Origin: JAAYCI01 sp031551695
Lineage (GTDB): Bacteria; Bacillota; Clostridia; Oscillospirales; Ruminococcaceae
DNA: 64,000 nucleotides
Direction of reading: 5' to 3'
Assembly: GCA_031551695.1 (NCBI GenBank)
Contig: JAVBNG010000006.1
Span: 6,478-70,477, forward strand
Both the position numbers and the translations under genes were made by a program. Every line of letters begins with the position of its first letter. The first letter of the stretch is position 1. Positions 19,005-27,913 of this stretch are shown one piece after another. The notes below the pieces were generated by a model. The model was not told the DNA's origin. It was given only the letters and a program-made list of their open reading frames with translations, and did no database searches.

Positions 19005-22000
19005 ATGAGCGATTTTGTACACCTGCACCTGCATACGGAATACAGTCTGCTGGACGGCGCCTGCCGCATCGGCCTGTTGATGCAACGCGTAAAAGACCTT
19101 GGGCAGGCCGCCGTTGCCATCACGGACCACGGCGTGATGTACGGCTGTGTGGATTTTTACAAGGCCGCGAAAGCCGCCGGGGTAAAGCCCATCATCGGCT
19201 GCGAGGTGTATGTGGCCACGCGCACCCGCCACGACAAGGTGAAAGGCATGGATGGCAACCATCATTTGGTGCTGCTGTGCAAAAATGAGACAGGTTATGC
19301 GAACCTGGCAAAAATGGTAAGCGCCGGGTTTGTGGAGGGGTTTTATTCAAAGCCCCGGGTGGACAAAGAGCTGATTGAAAAATACCACGAGGGCCTTGTC
19401 TGCCTGTCGGCCTGTTTGGCGGGGGAGATTCCCCAGTTGCTGCTGGCGGGCGATTTTGACGGGGCGAAGGATGTAGCCCTTTGGTATGAAGGCGTGTTCG
19501 GCAAGGGCAACTATTTTATTGAAATGCAGGACCACGGCCTGCGGGAACAGCAGCAGATTCTGCCACACCTTGCAAAGCTGGCCGAGGAGACGGGCATCGG
19601 CCTTGTGGCGACTAACGACAGCCACTACCTGACGAAGGCCGACGCCAAAATGCAGCAGGTGCTGATTTGCGTGCAAACAGGCAAAACCATCAACGACGAC
19701 GACAAGCTGGAATTTGGCACGGACGAGTTTTACGTGAAAAGCGGCGGCGAAATGGCGGCGCTGTTTTCCCAATGGCCACAGGCCTGTGAAAACACAGTAA
19801 AAATTGCCGAGATGTGCAATTTTGATTTTGAGTTTGGCGTGACGAAACTGCCGTCCTTTGACGCGCCGGGCGGGCAGGACAACGAGGCATATTTCCGCGC
19901 CCAATGCGAAAAGGGCTTTGCCGAGCGCTACGGCGACGACCCGCCGCCGGAAGCGCGAGAGAGGCTCGACTATGAGATTGGCGTCATCAGCAAAATGGGC
20001 TATACGAACTACTACCTCATCGTGGCCGATTTTATTGAGTACGCGCGCAAAAAAGAAATTCCGGTGGGGCCGGGACGCGGCAGCGGTGCGGGCAGCATCG
20101 CGGCCTACTGCATGTATATCACCGGTGTGGAGCCACTGCGCTACGGCCTGCTGTTCGAGCGTTTCCTGAACCCCGAGCGAGTCTCCATGCCGGACTTCGA
20201 CATTGACTTTTGCTACGTGCGGCGGCAGGAGGTCATTGATTATGTCATCAACAAATACGGCGACGACCATGTGGCGCAGATCATCACCTTCGGCACTCTT
20301 GCGGCACGGGCCGCCATCCGCGACGTGGGCCGCGTTCTGGACATCCCGTACCAGAAGGTAGACGCCGTGGCGAAAATGGTGCCCTTTGCGCTGAAAATGA
20401 CACTGGAACGCGCCATGTCGGAGTCGAAACCCCTGCGCGACGAGTGCGGCAACGACCCGGACATCAAAAACCTGATCGAGATGGCCATGCGCGTGGAGGG
20501 CATGCCGCGCCACGCAGGCACCCACGCGGCGGGCGTCGTCATCACGCCGCAGGCGGCCAGCGACTACGTGCCCCTTTCTACCAACGACGGCGCCGTCGTC
20601 ACCCAGTACACCATGACCACCATTGAGGAACTGGGCCTTTTAAAAATGGACTTTCTCGGCCTGCGCACGCTCACCGTTATCAGCGACGCGCAGAAAATGG
20701 TGAACGTGTACGAGCCGGACTTCGACATCGACAAGGTGCCCTACGACGACCCGGAGGTGTATAAGCTCTTGTCATCCGGCCAGACGGACGGCATATTCCA
20801 ACTGGAAAGCGGCGGCATGCGCCAAACTCTGGTGGGGCTGAAACCCCAGCATTTTGAGGACATCATCGCCCTCATTTCCCTGTATCGCCCGGGGCCGATG
20901 GATTCCATTCCCACCTACATCCACAACCGCCACAACCCCGGCCACGTGCGCTACAAAACGCCGCTGCTGGAGCCCATCCTCGGCGTCACTTACGGCTGTA
21001 TCGTGTACCAGGAGCAGGTGATGCAGATTTGCCGCCAGCTGGCCGGTTTCTCCTACGGGCAGGCCGATTTGGTGCGCCGCGCCATGAGCAAGAAAAAGCA
21101 TGATGTGATGGAGAAAATGCGGGCGGAGTTTGTTCTCGGCAGCCGGGAAAAAGGTGTGCCGGAAACGGTGGCTAACAGCATTTTTGACGAAATGAGCGGA
21201 TTTGCGTCCTACGCCTTCAACAAAAGCCACGCGGCGGCCTACGCCGTGGTGGCCTACCAGACAGCCTGGCTGAAATGCCATTACCCGCGGGAATTCATGG
21301 CCGCTTTGCTGACCAGCGTGCTGGACTGGACCAGCAAGGTGATCGCCTATATCGCCGAGTGCGAGCGCCTCGGCATCCATGTGCTGCCGCCGGACATCAA
21401 CAAAAGCGAGGCAGGCTTCACCGTGGCGGACGGCCACGTGCGCTACGGCCTGCTGGCGCTGAAAAACGTGGGATACCATTTGATCGGCTCCATCGTAAAA
21501 AACAGGCGTGAGAAGGGGGAGTATTTATCCCTTTACGATTTCTGCAGCCGCATCTACGGTACGGAGCTAAACCGCCGGGCTCTCGAAAGCCTCATCAAAA
21601 GCGGCGCGTTTGACAATATCGAAAAAAACCGCAAAAGTATGATGCTGGCTCTCGACGGCATTTTGAAAAGCGTGGAAAACGAAAAGCGGCACAACCTGGA
21701 GGGCCAGACCGACCTGTTCGGCGCGGCGGGCGAGGCGGCCAAAAACACCTACAAAATGCCCGAGGTGGAGGAGTATCCGAAGGATGTGCTGCTGCAGCAG
21801 GAAAAAGAGATCAGCGGCATGTTTTTGTCCGGCCATCCGCTGGAAAAATACCGCGACATCATCAGCCGGGTGAGCAATTGCAACATCGCCCAATTGGTGG
21901 CGGAAGACAGCGACGTGCGCGACAGCCAGGAGGTAAGCCTGGTGTGCGCCGTGGGCAAGGTGAAATTCCACACCACAAAATCCAGCGATGTGATGGCTTT

Positions 22001-22448
22001 CATCTCCATCGAAGACCTGACCGGCACCATGGAGGCGCTGGTGTTCCCGAAGGTGCTGATGGCGGCGAACGGCGTGGTGGCGGAAAACGCCATCGTGAAG
22101 ATTCGCGGGCGCATTTCCCTGAAAGAGGAAGAAGAGCCGAAGCTGTTGGCCGAGGAAGTGCTGGGCGTGGAGGACACGGGCCTTGCGAAGGTAAGCGCCG
22201 CGGTGAAGGCGGAGACCGACCCGCAAAAAAGTGGCCTGTATATCAAGGTGCCGAGCAAGGACAGCGAGGAATACCGCAGGACAGGCAATTTGCTGAATAT
22301 TTTCGAGGGGGATTGGCCCGTGTATATCCGCTTTACGGACACCATGCAAATGGTGCGCGCACCGCAAAGCATGTGGGCCATGCAAAACAACACCCTCATC
22401 ACCGAGCTGAAGGCCCTGTTGGGCGATGCAAACGTGGCTGTGCGGTGA
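19005..22448 (+). CDS. dnaE: DNA polymerase III alpha subunit, DnaE type
   Basis: The second replicative polymerase, which in Firmicutes extends RNA primers before PolC takes over. 1147 residues: PHP domain at the N-terminus (HLHTEYSLLDGACRI, residues 6-20), palm with the catalytic PDFDIDF near 396, finger and tau-binding regions, HhH region near 830 and a C-terminal OB fold (about 980-1060). No exonuclease domain is inserted, so proofreading must come from elsewhere. ATG 19005 follows CGGAGAG. Confidence 0.97.
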   Translation: MSDFVHLHLHTEYSLLDGACRIGLLMQRVKDLGQAAVAITDHGVMYGCVDFYKAAKAAGVKPIIGCEVYVATRTRHDKVKGMDGNHHLVLLCKNETGYANLAKMVSAGFVEGFYSKPRVDKELIEKYHEGLVCLSACLAGEIPQLLLAGDFDGAKDVALWYEGVFGKGNYFIEMQDHGLREQQQILPHLAKLAEETGIGLVATNDSHYLTKADAKMQQVLICVQTGKTINDDDKLEFGTDEFYVKSGGEMAALFSQWPQACENTVKIAEMCNFDFEFGVTKLPSFDAPGGQDNEAYFRAQCEKGFAERYGDDPPPEARERLDYEIGVISKMGYTNYYLIVADFIEYARKKEIPVGPGRGSGAGSIAAYCMYITGVEPLRYGLLFERFLNPERVSMPDFDIDFCYVRRQEVIDYVINKYGDDHVAQIITFGTLAARAAIRDVGRVLDIPYQKVDAVAKMVPFALKMTLERAMSESKPLRDECGNDPDIKNLIEMAMRVEGMPRHAGTHAAGVVITPQAASDYVPLSTNDGAVVTQYTMTTIEELGLLKMDFLGLRTLTVISDAQKMVNVYEPDFDIDKVPYDDPEVYKLLSSGQTDGIFQLESGGMRQTLVGLKPQHFEDIIALISLYRPGPMDSIPTYIHNRHNPGHVRYKTPLLEPILGVTYGCIVYQEQVMQICRQLAGFSYGQADLVRRAMSKKKHDVMEKMRAEFVLGSREKGVPETVANSIFDEMSGFASYAFNKSHAAAYAVVAYQTAWLKCHYPREFMAALLTSVLDWTSKVIAYIAECERLGIHVLPPDINKSEAGFTVADGHVRYGLLALKNVGYHLIGSIVKNRREKGEYLSLYDFCSRIYGTELNRRALESLIKSGAFDNIEKNRKSMMLALDGILKSVENEKRHNLEGQTDLFGAAGEAAKNTYKMPEVEEYPKDVLLQQEKEISGMFLSGHPLEKYRDIISRVSNCNIAQLVAEDSDVRDSQEVSLVCAVGKVKFHTTKSSDVMAFISIEDLTGTMEALVFPKVLMAANGVVAENAIVKIRGRISLKEEEEPKLLAEEVLGVEDTGLAKVSAAVKAETDPQKSGLYIKVPSKDSEEYRRTGNLLNIFEGDWPVYIRFTDTMQMVRAPQSMWAMQNNTLITELKALLGDANVAVR

Positions 22449-22515
22449 ATTGTGACAAAACACGCGCCGGGTTATGAAGGAAATTGATTAGTTTTGTAAA
22501 ATCGGTACGATGCAG

Positions 22516-22544
22516 TTGTTTTCGCGGATTTTTTTGTGTACAAT
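22516..22544 (+). promoter_or_regulatory. pfkA promoter
   Basis: TTGTTT, a 17-base spacer and TACAAT lie 48 bases before pfkA, so pfkA can be transcribed independently of dnaE. Confidence 0.6.
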
Positions 22545-22591
22545 GAAGTCTGGCAGAAGTTTGACAAAAGATAAACAAACCGGAGGGCATT

Positions 22592-23569
22592 ATGGAAGAA
22601 CCGGCAATCAAAAGAATCGGCGTTCTGACAAGCGGCGGCGACGCCCCCGGCATGAACGCGGCCATCCGCAGCGTTGTGCGCAGCGCCCTTAGCAAAAACA
22701 TGAAAGTGTTCGGCATCCGGCACGGCTGGAACGGCCTGCTTTCCGGCGACGTAGCAGAGATGAACGTGCGCAGCGTGTCGGAGATCATCCACCGCGGTGG
22801 CACCATTTTGTACACGGCCCGCTGCCCGGAGTTCATGACACTGCAGGGCCAGCAGACGGCAGCCGCCACCTGTCGGGAGCATAACATCCAGGCCGTTGTG
22901 GTCATCGGCGGCGACGGTTCCTTCCGCGGCGCGCGGGACCTGTCCGCCCAGGAGGTGCCCTGCGTGTGCGTGCCGGGCACCATCGACAACGACATCGCAT
23001 GCACAGATTACACCATCGGCTACGACACGGCCATGAACACCGCCCTTGAGATGATAGACAAGCTGCGTGACACCACCCAAAGCCATGACCGCTGCAGCGT
23101 GGTGGAGGTGATGGGCCGCAAATCGGGCTACATTGCCGCCAATATCGGCCTTGCCGTGGGCGCGTTGGTCACGCTCGTGCCGGAAAAGCCCCTGAATGTG
23201 GAGAAGGACATCGTTGCCAAGATGAAGTTTACCAAAAAAATGGGCAAAAAGCATTTCATCATCATTGTGGCCGAGGGGGCCATGCACGCCGAGCAGCTTG
23301 CGGCGGAAATCGAGCAAAAATCCGGCATCGAGGCCCGCGCCACGGTGCTGGGCCATGTGCAGCGCGGCGGTTCGCCCACATTGCGCGACCGTGTGGCCGC
23401 TACGCGCTATGGCTACCACGCGGTGGACCTGCTGTCCAGGGGCGTGGCCGACCGCGTGATTGGCATGCGCGAGGAGGACATTGTGGATTACTCCATGGAC
23501 GAAGCTTTCGCCATGGAAAAGCACCTCGATTTGAGCCTGCTGGATATCAACGCGCAGCTGTCGGTCTAG
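22592..23569 (+). CDS. pfkA: ATP-dependent 6-phosphofructokinase
   Basis: The committed step of glycolysis. The 325 residues match bacterial allosteric PFK throughout: GVLTSGGDAPGMNAAIR, GGDGSFRGA and VPGTIDNDI. Both diagnostic positions (Gly104 and Gly124 in E. coli numbering) are of the ATP type. ATG 22592 follows CGGAGGG. It differs in exactly these donor-site residues from the phosphofructokinase at 14160. Confidence 0.96.
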   Translation: MEEPAIKRIGVLTSGGDAPGMNAAIRSVVRSALSKNMKVFGIRHGWNGLLSGDVAEMNVRSVSEIIHRGGTILYTARCPEFMTLQGQQTAAATCREHNIQAVVVIGGDGSFRGARDLSAQEVPCVCVPGTIDNDIACTDYTIGYDTAMNTALEMIDKLRDTTQSHDRCSVVEVMGRKSGYIAANIGLAVGALVTLVPEKPLNVEKDIVAKMKFTKKMGKKHFIIIVAEGAMHAEQLAAEIEQKSGIEARATVLGHVQRGGSPTLRDRVAATRYGYHAVDLLSRGVADRVIGMREEDIVDYSMDEAFAMEKHLDLSLLDINAQLSV

Positions 23570-23597
23570 CGCCGCTTTAAAATCGAAAACAGCATGT

Positions 23598-23630
23598 AGC
23601 CGCCCGTTTCAACAAACGGGCGGCTATTTA
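23598..23630. terminator. Terminator after pfkA, convergent with the HAD gene
   Basis: AGCCGCCCGTTT and its complement form a perfect 12-bp stem with a 4-base loop, followed by ATTTATAAAG. The T tract is poor, but the hairpin is strong and sits between convergent genes. Confidence 0.65.
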
Positions 23631-23650
23631 TAAAGTTAAGCTAAATGCCT

Positions 23651-24271
23651 TTACGGCTTCTTTTTCAAATCGATGCCGTAGGTGAGCAGCATCTTGATGA
23701 AGTCGTTCACGTTTTTGAAATGGATGCCGGTGATGCCGGCCCCGAAAGCGGCCTTGGCGTTCATCGGATTGTCGTCTGTGAACAGGGTTTCGGACGGGAC
23801 GAGGCCATATTTTTGCAGCAGCATTTCGTAAATACGAACATTGGGCTTCACAAGCCCCACTTCGCAGGACGCGATGCCGCCGTCAAACAGGGTCCACCAT
23901 TTGCGCTCTTTCAGGCCCGCCAGCGAGTGGTGGGCAATGTTGGAGAGATAGTACAAATGGTAGCCGCGCTTTTTAAACAGGCGCATCAAATTGATGGTGG
24001 CGCGGCGGTCTGTCAGCATTTCTGTCCAGTTGTCCAGCACGGCTTGCATTTCAAAGGCGCAATATCGGTGTTTGGCCCGCTTCATAAAAATGTCGCAGGC
24101 TTCCGAGTAGGTGATGGCGCCAAGGTCCAACTGGCGCCATTCCTCGCTGCCGAATGTGGCGTCGTATATTTTGTTTTCCAACTTCTCGTAGAAGAAATTT
24201 TCCACAAGATAATCCTTTGGGTCGTAGTTTACCACCACGCCGCCAAGGTCAAATATCAAGTTTTGGTACAA
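23651..24271 (-). CDS. HAD-superfamily hydrolase, subfamily IA
   Basis: A 206-residue phosphatase-like protein. Motif I is FDLGGVVVNYDP, in which the usual DxD nucleophile pair reads D-x-G, as in the YihX/epoxide-hydrolase-like branch. Motif II is YYLSNIAH, the motif III lysine is in VGLVKPNVRIYE and motif IV is FTDDNPMN. The substrate is unknown. TTG 24271 follows AGGCAGGTGA; upstream codons run through the promoter. It is transcribed divergently from SRP RNA. Confidence 0.85.
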   Translation of the reverse strand: MYQNLIFDLGGVVVNYDPKDYLVENFFYEKLENKIYDATFGSEEWRQLDLGAITYSEACDIFMKRAKHRYCAFEMQAVLDNWTEMLTDRRATINLMRLFKKRGYHLYYLSNIAHHSLAGLKERKWWTLFDGGIASCEVGLVKPNVRIYEMLLQKYGLVPSETLFTDDNPMNAKAAFGAGITGIHFKNVNDFIKMLLTYGIDLKKKP

Positions 24272-24294
24272 GAGTATCACCTGCCTAAGGATAC

Positions 24295-24323
24295 AGTATA
24301 CCTCTTTTCTGCTTTTCTTGCAA
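24295..24323 (-). promoter_or_regulatory. Promoter of the HAD hydrolase gene
   Basis: On the minus strand TTGCAA (24323-24318), a 17-base spacer and TATACT (24300-24295). The same six bases also serve as the -35 of the plus-strand SRP RNA promoter. Confidence 0.75.
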
Positions 24324-24346
24324 TTCGCACCGAATTTTGGTACAAT
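24318..24346 (+). promoter_or_regulatory. Promoter of SRP RNA (ffs)
   Basis: TTGCAA, a 17-base spacer ending in TGG, and TACAAT form a strong extended -10 promoter. TTGCAA is its own reverse complement and is shared with the divergent HAD promoter. Confidence 0.8.
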
Positions 24347-24352
24347 ATTTAT

Positions 24353-24542
24353 GCTTTGGGTAGCCGCTATTCGGCGGTTTCCTGAGACATACCTGCAAAG
24401 CGCGCTGCTTTGCATACGGAAGGCGGGTCCTGTGCAACGGGCCTCTGTGAACCATGTCAGGCGGGGAACCGAGCAGCATTAAGCGGACGTGCCTGTGTGC
24501 CGCAGTCAACCTGCCTTTCGTATGCAGCGCAGCTCGTTTTTT
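24353..24542 (+). ncRNA. ffs: Signal recognition particle RNA
   Basis: The apical domain IV signature lies at 24456-24476 (GTCAGG, GGGGAAC, GAGCAGC), the Ffh-binding loop. The flanks 24413-24428 and 24509-24524 (GCATACG...GCGGGT against ACCTGCC...CGTATGC) form the long SRP helix, and a short 5' hairpin (GCCGC/GGCGG) suggests an Alu-like 5' part. The RNA ends at a T6 run (24537-24542). It stands just upstream of dnaX, the usual place in Firmicutes. The ends are estimated from the promoter and T-run. Confidence 0.85.
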
Positions 24543-24608
24543 GCAGATTTTTACAAATATTTTACGAAAACATGTTGATTTTTATTTACCAAAAGCGAGG
24601 TGGGCGGC

Positions 24609-26210
24609 ATGTATAAAGCGTTATACCGCAAGTGGCGTCCCGTCCGTTTTTCCGACGTGGTGGGGCAGGAAGCCATTGTTACGGCGCTGGAAAATCAGAT
24701 CAAAGCGAACCGCCTGGGCCACGCGTACCTGTTCACCGGAACCCGCGGCACCGGCAAAACCACCTGCGCCAAAATTTTTGCCAAGGCAGTGAACTGTGAA
24801 AACCCGCAGGACGGCTTTGAACCATGCGGCATATGCGACTGCTGTGCGGGGCTGGAAAACGGCAGCATTTTGGACGTGGCGGAGATTGACGCCGCGTCCA
24901 ACAACGGCGTGGACGATGTGCGTGACTTGCGCGACGAAACAGCCTACCGCCCCAGCCGCTGCAAGTACAAGGTGTATATCATCGACGAGGTGCACATGCT
25001 CTCGCCCCAGGCGTTCAACGCGCTGCTGAAAATCATGGAAGAACCGCCTTCCCACGTCATTTTCATTTTGGCTACCACGGAGATCCACAAAATTCCGGCT
25101 ACCATTTTGTCCCGCTGCCAGCGGTTCGATTTTTTGCGCATCCCGGCGGAGAAAATTGCCCAGCGGCTGCAGCTTGTGGCAGATGAGGACGGCATTGACC
25201 TTGCCCCCGCGGCAGCGGCGCTGATTGCCCGCCTGGCTGACGGCGCCATGCGCGACGCCTTGAGCCTGCTGGACACCTGCAGCGGCGCGGCGGAGACCGT
25301 GGACGAAGATACGGTCCGCCGCATGGCCGGCGTGGCGGACAGGGACTACCTGTTCCAAATGAGCGACGCCGTGAACACCGGCGACGTGGCCGCCATCATC
25401 GGCCTTGTCACAGAACTGCGCAATAAATCCATCGACGTGAAGCGGCTGGCGGAGGAGATGGTGTTCCATTACCGCAACTTTATTTTGGCAAAAGCCGCGC
25501 CGGACGGCTCGCTGCTGGAAAGCCTGTCGGAAACCGAACGCGCCCGGTACACGGCAGCTGCAGCGGGTGTGCCCGACGCTTTCCCGCTGAAGGCCGTTGC
25601 CCGCCTTGCCACGGCGCTGGACCGCATCTCCCGCGCGCCGGAGCCGCGTGTAGAGTTGGAACTTGCCCTGTTTGAACTTTCGGCGGAAAAGGACGCGCCG
25701 GAAAATGCCGCCGCGGTGGCGGCACCGTTACCCGTGCGCCAGGCCACGTCCGAACCATCTGCCCAAACGAAACAGCTGGCCCAGTCAAATACCCCGCCGG
25801 CGGCCCCCGTGGCCGACGCGTCCGGGCAGGCGATGTTCGCCCTGCCGGAGCAGCCCGCGCCACAGGCGGGCGCGGCGCCCGCCACAAGCTTCGACGCATG
25901 GCCGGAAATTGTGCGGGCCATGGCCGCGCGGGACGCCATGCTGTACACCTATATGAAAAAGACCAAGGCGGCGCTTTCCGGCGTGCGGCTGGATATCTAC
26001 GGCAGCGACGTGTTCGTCGACATTGTGGAGCGGGACGACGTGGCCGCCGCCAAGATAAAAACCCATATCGCCGAAGCTACGGGCCAAACCTACGATGTGG
26101 TGTTCCGCCGGGAAGAGGGGCAGGCGCCGCCGCAGGACACCTCGGCGCAAACCACCTTGCAGGAGTGGAAAAATATGGGCCTGCCCATCCATGATTTAAC
26201 TGAAAGCTAA
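24609..26210 (+). CDS. dnaX: DNA polymerase III gamma/tau subunit
   Basis: Clamp-loader ATPase. The 533 residues include Walker A GTRGTGKTT near 41-49, a zinc-binding cysteine cluster (CENPQDGFEPCGICDCC), Walker B YIIDEVHMLS and the sensor region LATTEIHKIPATILSRCQRF. A Pro/Ala-rich linker runs from about 365 to 435 before the tau-like C-terminal domain. ATG 24609 follows GAGGTGG; GTG 24600 overlaps that site. It heads dnaX-ebfC-recR. Confidence 0.96.
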   Translation: MYKALYRKWRPVRFSDVVGQEAIVTALENQIKANRLGHAYLFTGTRGTGKTTCAKIFAKAVNCENPQDGFEPCGICDCCAGLENGSILDVAEIDAASNNGVDDVRDLRDETAYRPSRCKYKVYIIDEVHMLSPQAFNALLKIMEEPPSHVIFILATTEIHKIPATILSRCQRFDFLRIPAEKIAQRLQLVADEDGIDLAPAAAALIARLADGAMRDALSLLDTCSGAAETVDEDTVRRMAGVADRDYLFQMSDAVNTGDVAAIIGLVTELRNKSIDVKRLAEEMVFHYRNFILAKAAPDGSLLESLSETERARYTAAAAGVPDAFPLKAVARLATALDRISRAPEPRVELELALFELSAEKDAPENAAAVAAPLPVRQATSEPSAQTKQLAQSNTPPAAPVADASGQAMFALPEQPAPQAGAAPATSFDAWPEIVRAMAARDAMLYTYMKKTKAALSGVRLDIYGSDVFVDIVERDDVAAAKIKTHIAEATGQTYDVVFRREEGQAPPQDTSAQTTLQEWKNMGLPIHDLTES

Positions 26211-26223
26211 GGAGTGCATGAAG

Positions 26224-26577
26224 ATGAAAGCAAGGCTGCCGGACGGCTACGGAAAAGTGAACGTGAACGATATGATGAAACAGGCTCAGGTGATGCAGGA
26301 CAAAATGCAGCAGAAGCAGGAAGAGCTGGAGGCAACCGAGTATAAGGCCACGTCCGGCGGGGGCATGGTGGAAGTGACCATGACGGGCGACCACAACGTG
26401 GTGGCTGTGAAGATCAACCCGGACGCCGTGAGCCCGGACGACGTGGAAATGCTGGAAGACATGGTGGGCGCGGCTTTCAACGAGGGCGTGCGCATTGCAA
26501 AGGAAGCGGCCGCCAGGGAGATGGGCGAGATCGAAAGCGGCTTCAACTTCCCCAATATCCCAGGGCTGGGGCTGTAG
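26224..26577 (+). CDS. YbaB/EbfC nucleoid-associated protein
   Basis: A 117-residue DNA-binding dimer of the YbaB/EbfC family (MKQAQVMQDKMQQKQEELEA, then VEVTMTGDHNVVAVKINPD). It lies between dnaX and recR as in nearly all bacteria. ATG 26224 is 8 bases after AAGGAGT; ATG 26218 is possible but only 2 bases from it. Confidence 0.95.
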   Translation: MKARLPDGYGKVNVNDMMKQAQVMQDKMQQKQEELEATEYKATSGGGMVEVTMTGDHNVVAVKINPDAVSPDDVEMLEDMVGAAFNEGVRIAKEAAAREMGEIESGFNFPNIPGLGL

Positions 26578-26688
26578 TGCGTGGCCGGTCCATGGCCGGA
26601 CTGGACTTTGACGGCGGCTTTGCCGCCTTGGGTGCATGTTTTTGGCCTGCGGCGTTGATTTTCAGATTATACAAAAAGGCGTGAAGTG

Positions 26689-27288
26689 ATGGGTGCCAAT
26701 TCTGCGGCGATGGAAAAACTGATCGAAAGCTTTGCCAAGCTGGACGGCGTTGGCCGCAAAAGCGCCACGCGGCTGGCATACCAGGTGCTGGCCATGCCAA
26801 AGGAGGACGCCCTCGGCTTTGCGGACGCCATTGCCACGGCGCGGGAGAAAATCCACCGCTGTGGCGTGTGCCAAAACTTTACCGAGCGCGAGGAATGCGG
26901 TATCTGCACAGACCCGCAGCGCGACGCGGCCACCATTTGCGTGGTGGAAAGCCCACGCGACGTGGGCGCCTTTGAAAACACCAACGAGTACCGCGGCCTG
27001 TACCACGTGCTGCACGGGCTCATTTCCCCGGCAGACGGCATTGGCCCGGAGCAGCTGGAGGTGCGCTCGCTGTTAAAGCGGCTGGAAAGCGGCGAGGTGA
27101 CGGAGGTCATCATGGCCACAAACCCCACGGTAGAGGGCGACGCCACGGCCATGTACCTTTCGCGGCTCATCAAGCCTTTGGGCATCAAAACCACGCGGCT
27201 TTCCTCCGGCTTGCCGGTGGGCGGGAACCTGGAATATGTGGACAACGTGACCCTGAACCGCGCCCTGCAGGGCCGGGGCGACATGTAA
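26689..27288 (+). CDS. recR: Recombination protein RecR
   Basis: Acts with RecF/RecO to load RecA at gaps. The 199 residues hold the helix-hairpin-helix (KLDGVGRKSATRLAYQVL), a four-cysteine zinc finger (CGVCQNFTEREECGIC), the Toprim domain (ICVVESPRDVGAFE) and the C-terminal ATNPTVEGDATAMYLSRL motif. Its start follows AAAAAGGCG, with 110 bases separating it from the YbaB gene. Confidence 0.96.
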   Translation: MGANSAAMEKLIESFAKLDGVGRKSATRLAYQVLAMPKEDALGFADAIATAREKIHRCGVCQNFTEREECGICTDPQRDAATICVVESPRDVGAFENTNEYRGLYHVLHGLISPADGIGPEQLEVRSLLKRLESGEVTEVIMATNPTVEGDATAMYLSRLIKPLGIKTTRLSSGLPVGGNLEYVDNVTLNRALQGRGDM

Positions 27289-27331
27289 GATGAAGTGACA
27301 AAGGCCGGAAAAGGCCATTGTTCTCACATTT

Positions 27332-27360
27332 TTGTCATTGGTTTGTGATAGAATTGTAAT
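27332..27360 (+). promoter_or_regulatory. smpB promoter
   Basis: TTGTCA, 17 bases and TGTAAT. An overlapping extended -10 (TGATAGAAT, 27346-27354) is equally plausible. Either start site gives a leader of about 65-70 bases. Confidence 0.5.
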
Positions 27361-27430
27361 TGACCGGAAGGCAAAAAGCCGGTATTATAGAAAAGCTTAA
27401 AAAAGCGAAATTGACAAGGAGGTGTGCCCC

Positions 27431-27883
27431 GTGGCCGCCATTAAATCTGTGGCGGTGAACCGAAAGGCCCGCCATGAATATTTCGTGTTGGAAACTCTCG
27501 AAGCGGGCATTGAGCTTGTTGGCACCGAGGTGAAAAGTATCCGACAGGGGAATGTGAACCTGAAAGACAGCTGGGTGAACATCCAGGACGGGCAAGCGTA
27601 CCTTATGGGTATGCACATTTCGCCTTACGAGAAGGGCAATATCTTCAACCGGGACCCGGAGCGCGTGCGCAAGCTGCTGTTGCACAAACGCGAGATCCGC
27701 AAAATGAAGGTGGATATCAAAACCGAGGGTCTTACGGTCATTCCTCTTTCGATGTATTTCAGCGGCTCGAACGTGAAGGTGGAGTTGGGCCTTTGTAAGG
27801 GCAAAAAGCTGCACGACAAGCGCGCCACCGCCGCCGAGCGGGACGCAAAGCGCACCATGGAGCGCGCAATGAAAAACAGGTGA
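27431..27883 (+). CDS. smpB: SsrA-binding protein SmpB
   Basis: Carries tmRNA into stalled ribosomes. The 150 residues show NRKARHEYFVLETLEAGIELVGTEVKSIR and the basic C-terminal tail (KKLHDKRATAAERDAKRTMERAMK) that reaches into the mRNA channel. GTG 27431 is 6 bases after AAGGAGGTG; GTG 27422 is part of that site. The tmRNA gene starts 30 bases downstream. Confidence 0.96.
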   Translation: MAAIKSVAVNRKARHEYFVLETLEAGIELVGTEVKSIRQGNVNLKDSWVNIQDGQAYLMGMHISPYEKGNIFNRDPERVRKLLLHKREIRKMKVDIKTEGLTVIPLSMYFSGSNVKVELGLCKGKKLHDKRATAAERDAKRTMERAMKNR

Positions 27884-27885
27884 AA

Positions 27886-27901
27886 TCGCGCTTCGGCGCG
27901 A
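27886..27901 (+). other. UUCG tetraloop hairpin between smpB and tmRNA
   Basis: TCGCGC-TTCG-GCGCGA is a perfect, very stable hairpin 13 bases before the mature tmRNA 5' end. It may protect or punctuate a joint smpB-ssrA precursor; no separate strong ssrA promoter is seen. Confidence 0.55.
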
Positions 27902-27913
27902 CGACATAGATTT

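Noticed and set aside
24410..24792. Short plus-strand frames between the HAD gene and dnaX
   Set aside because: They overlap SRP RNA and the dnaX start and lack ribosome binding sites.
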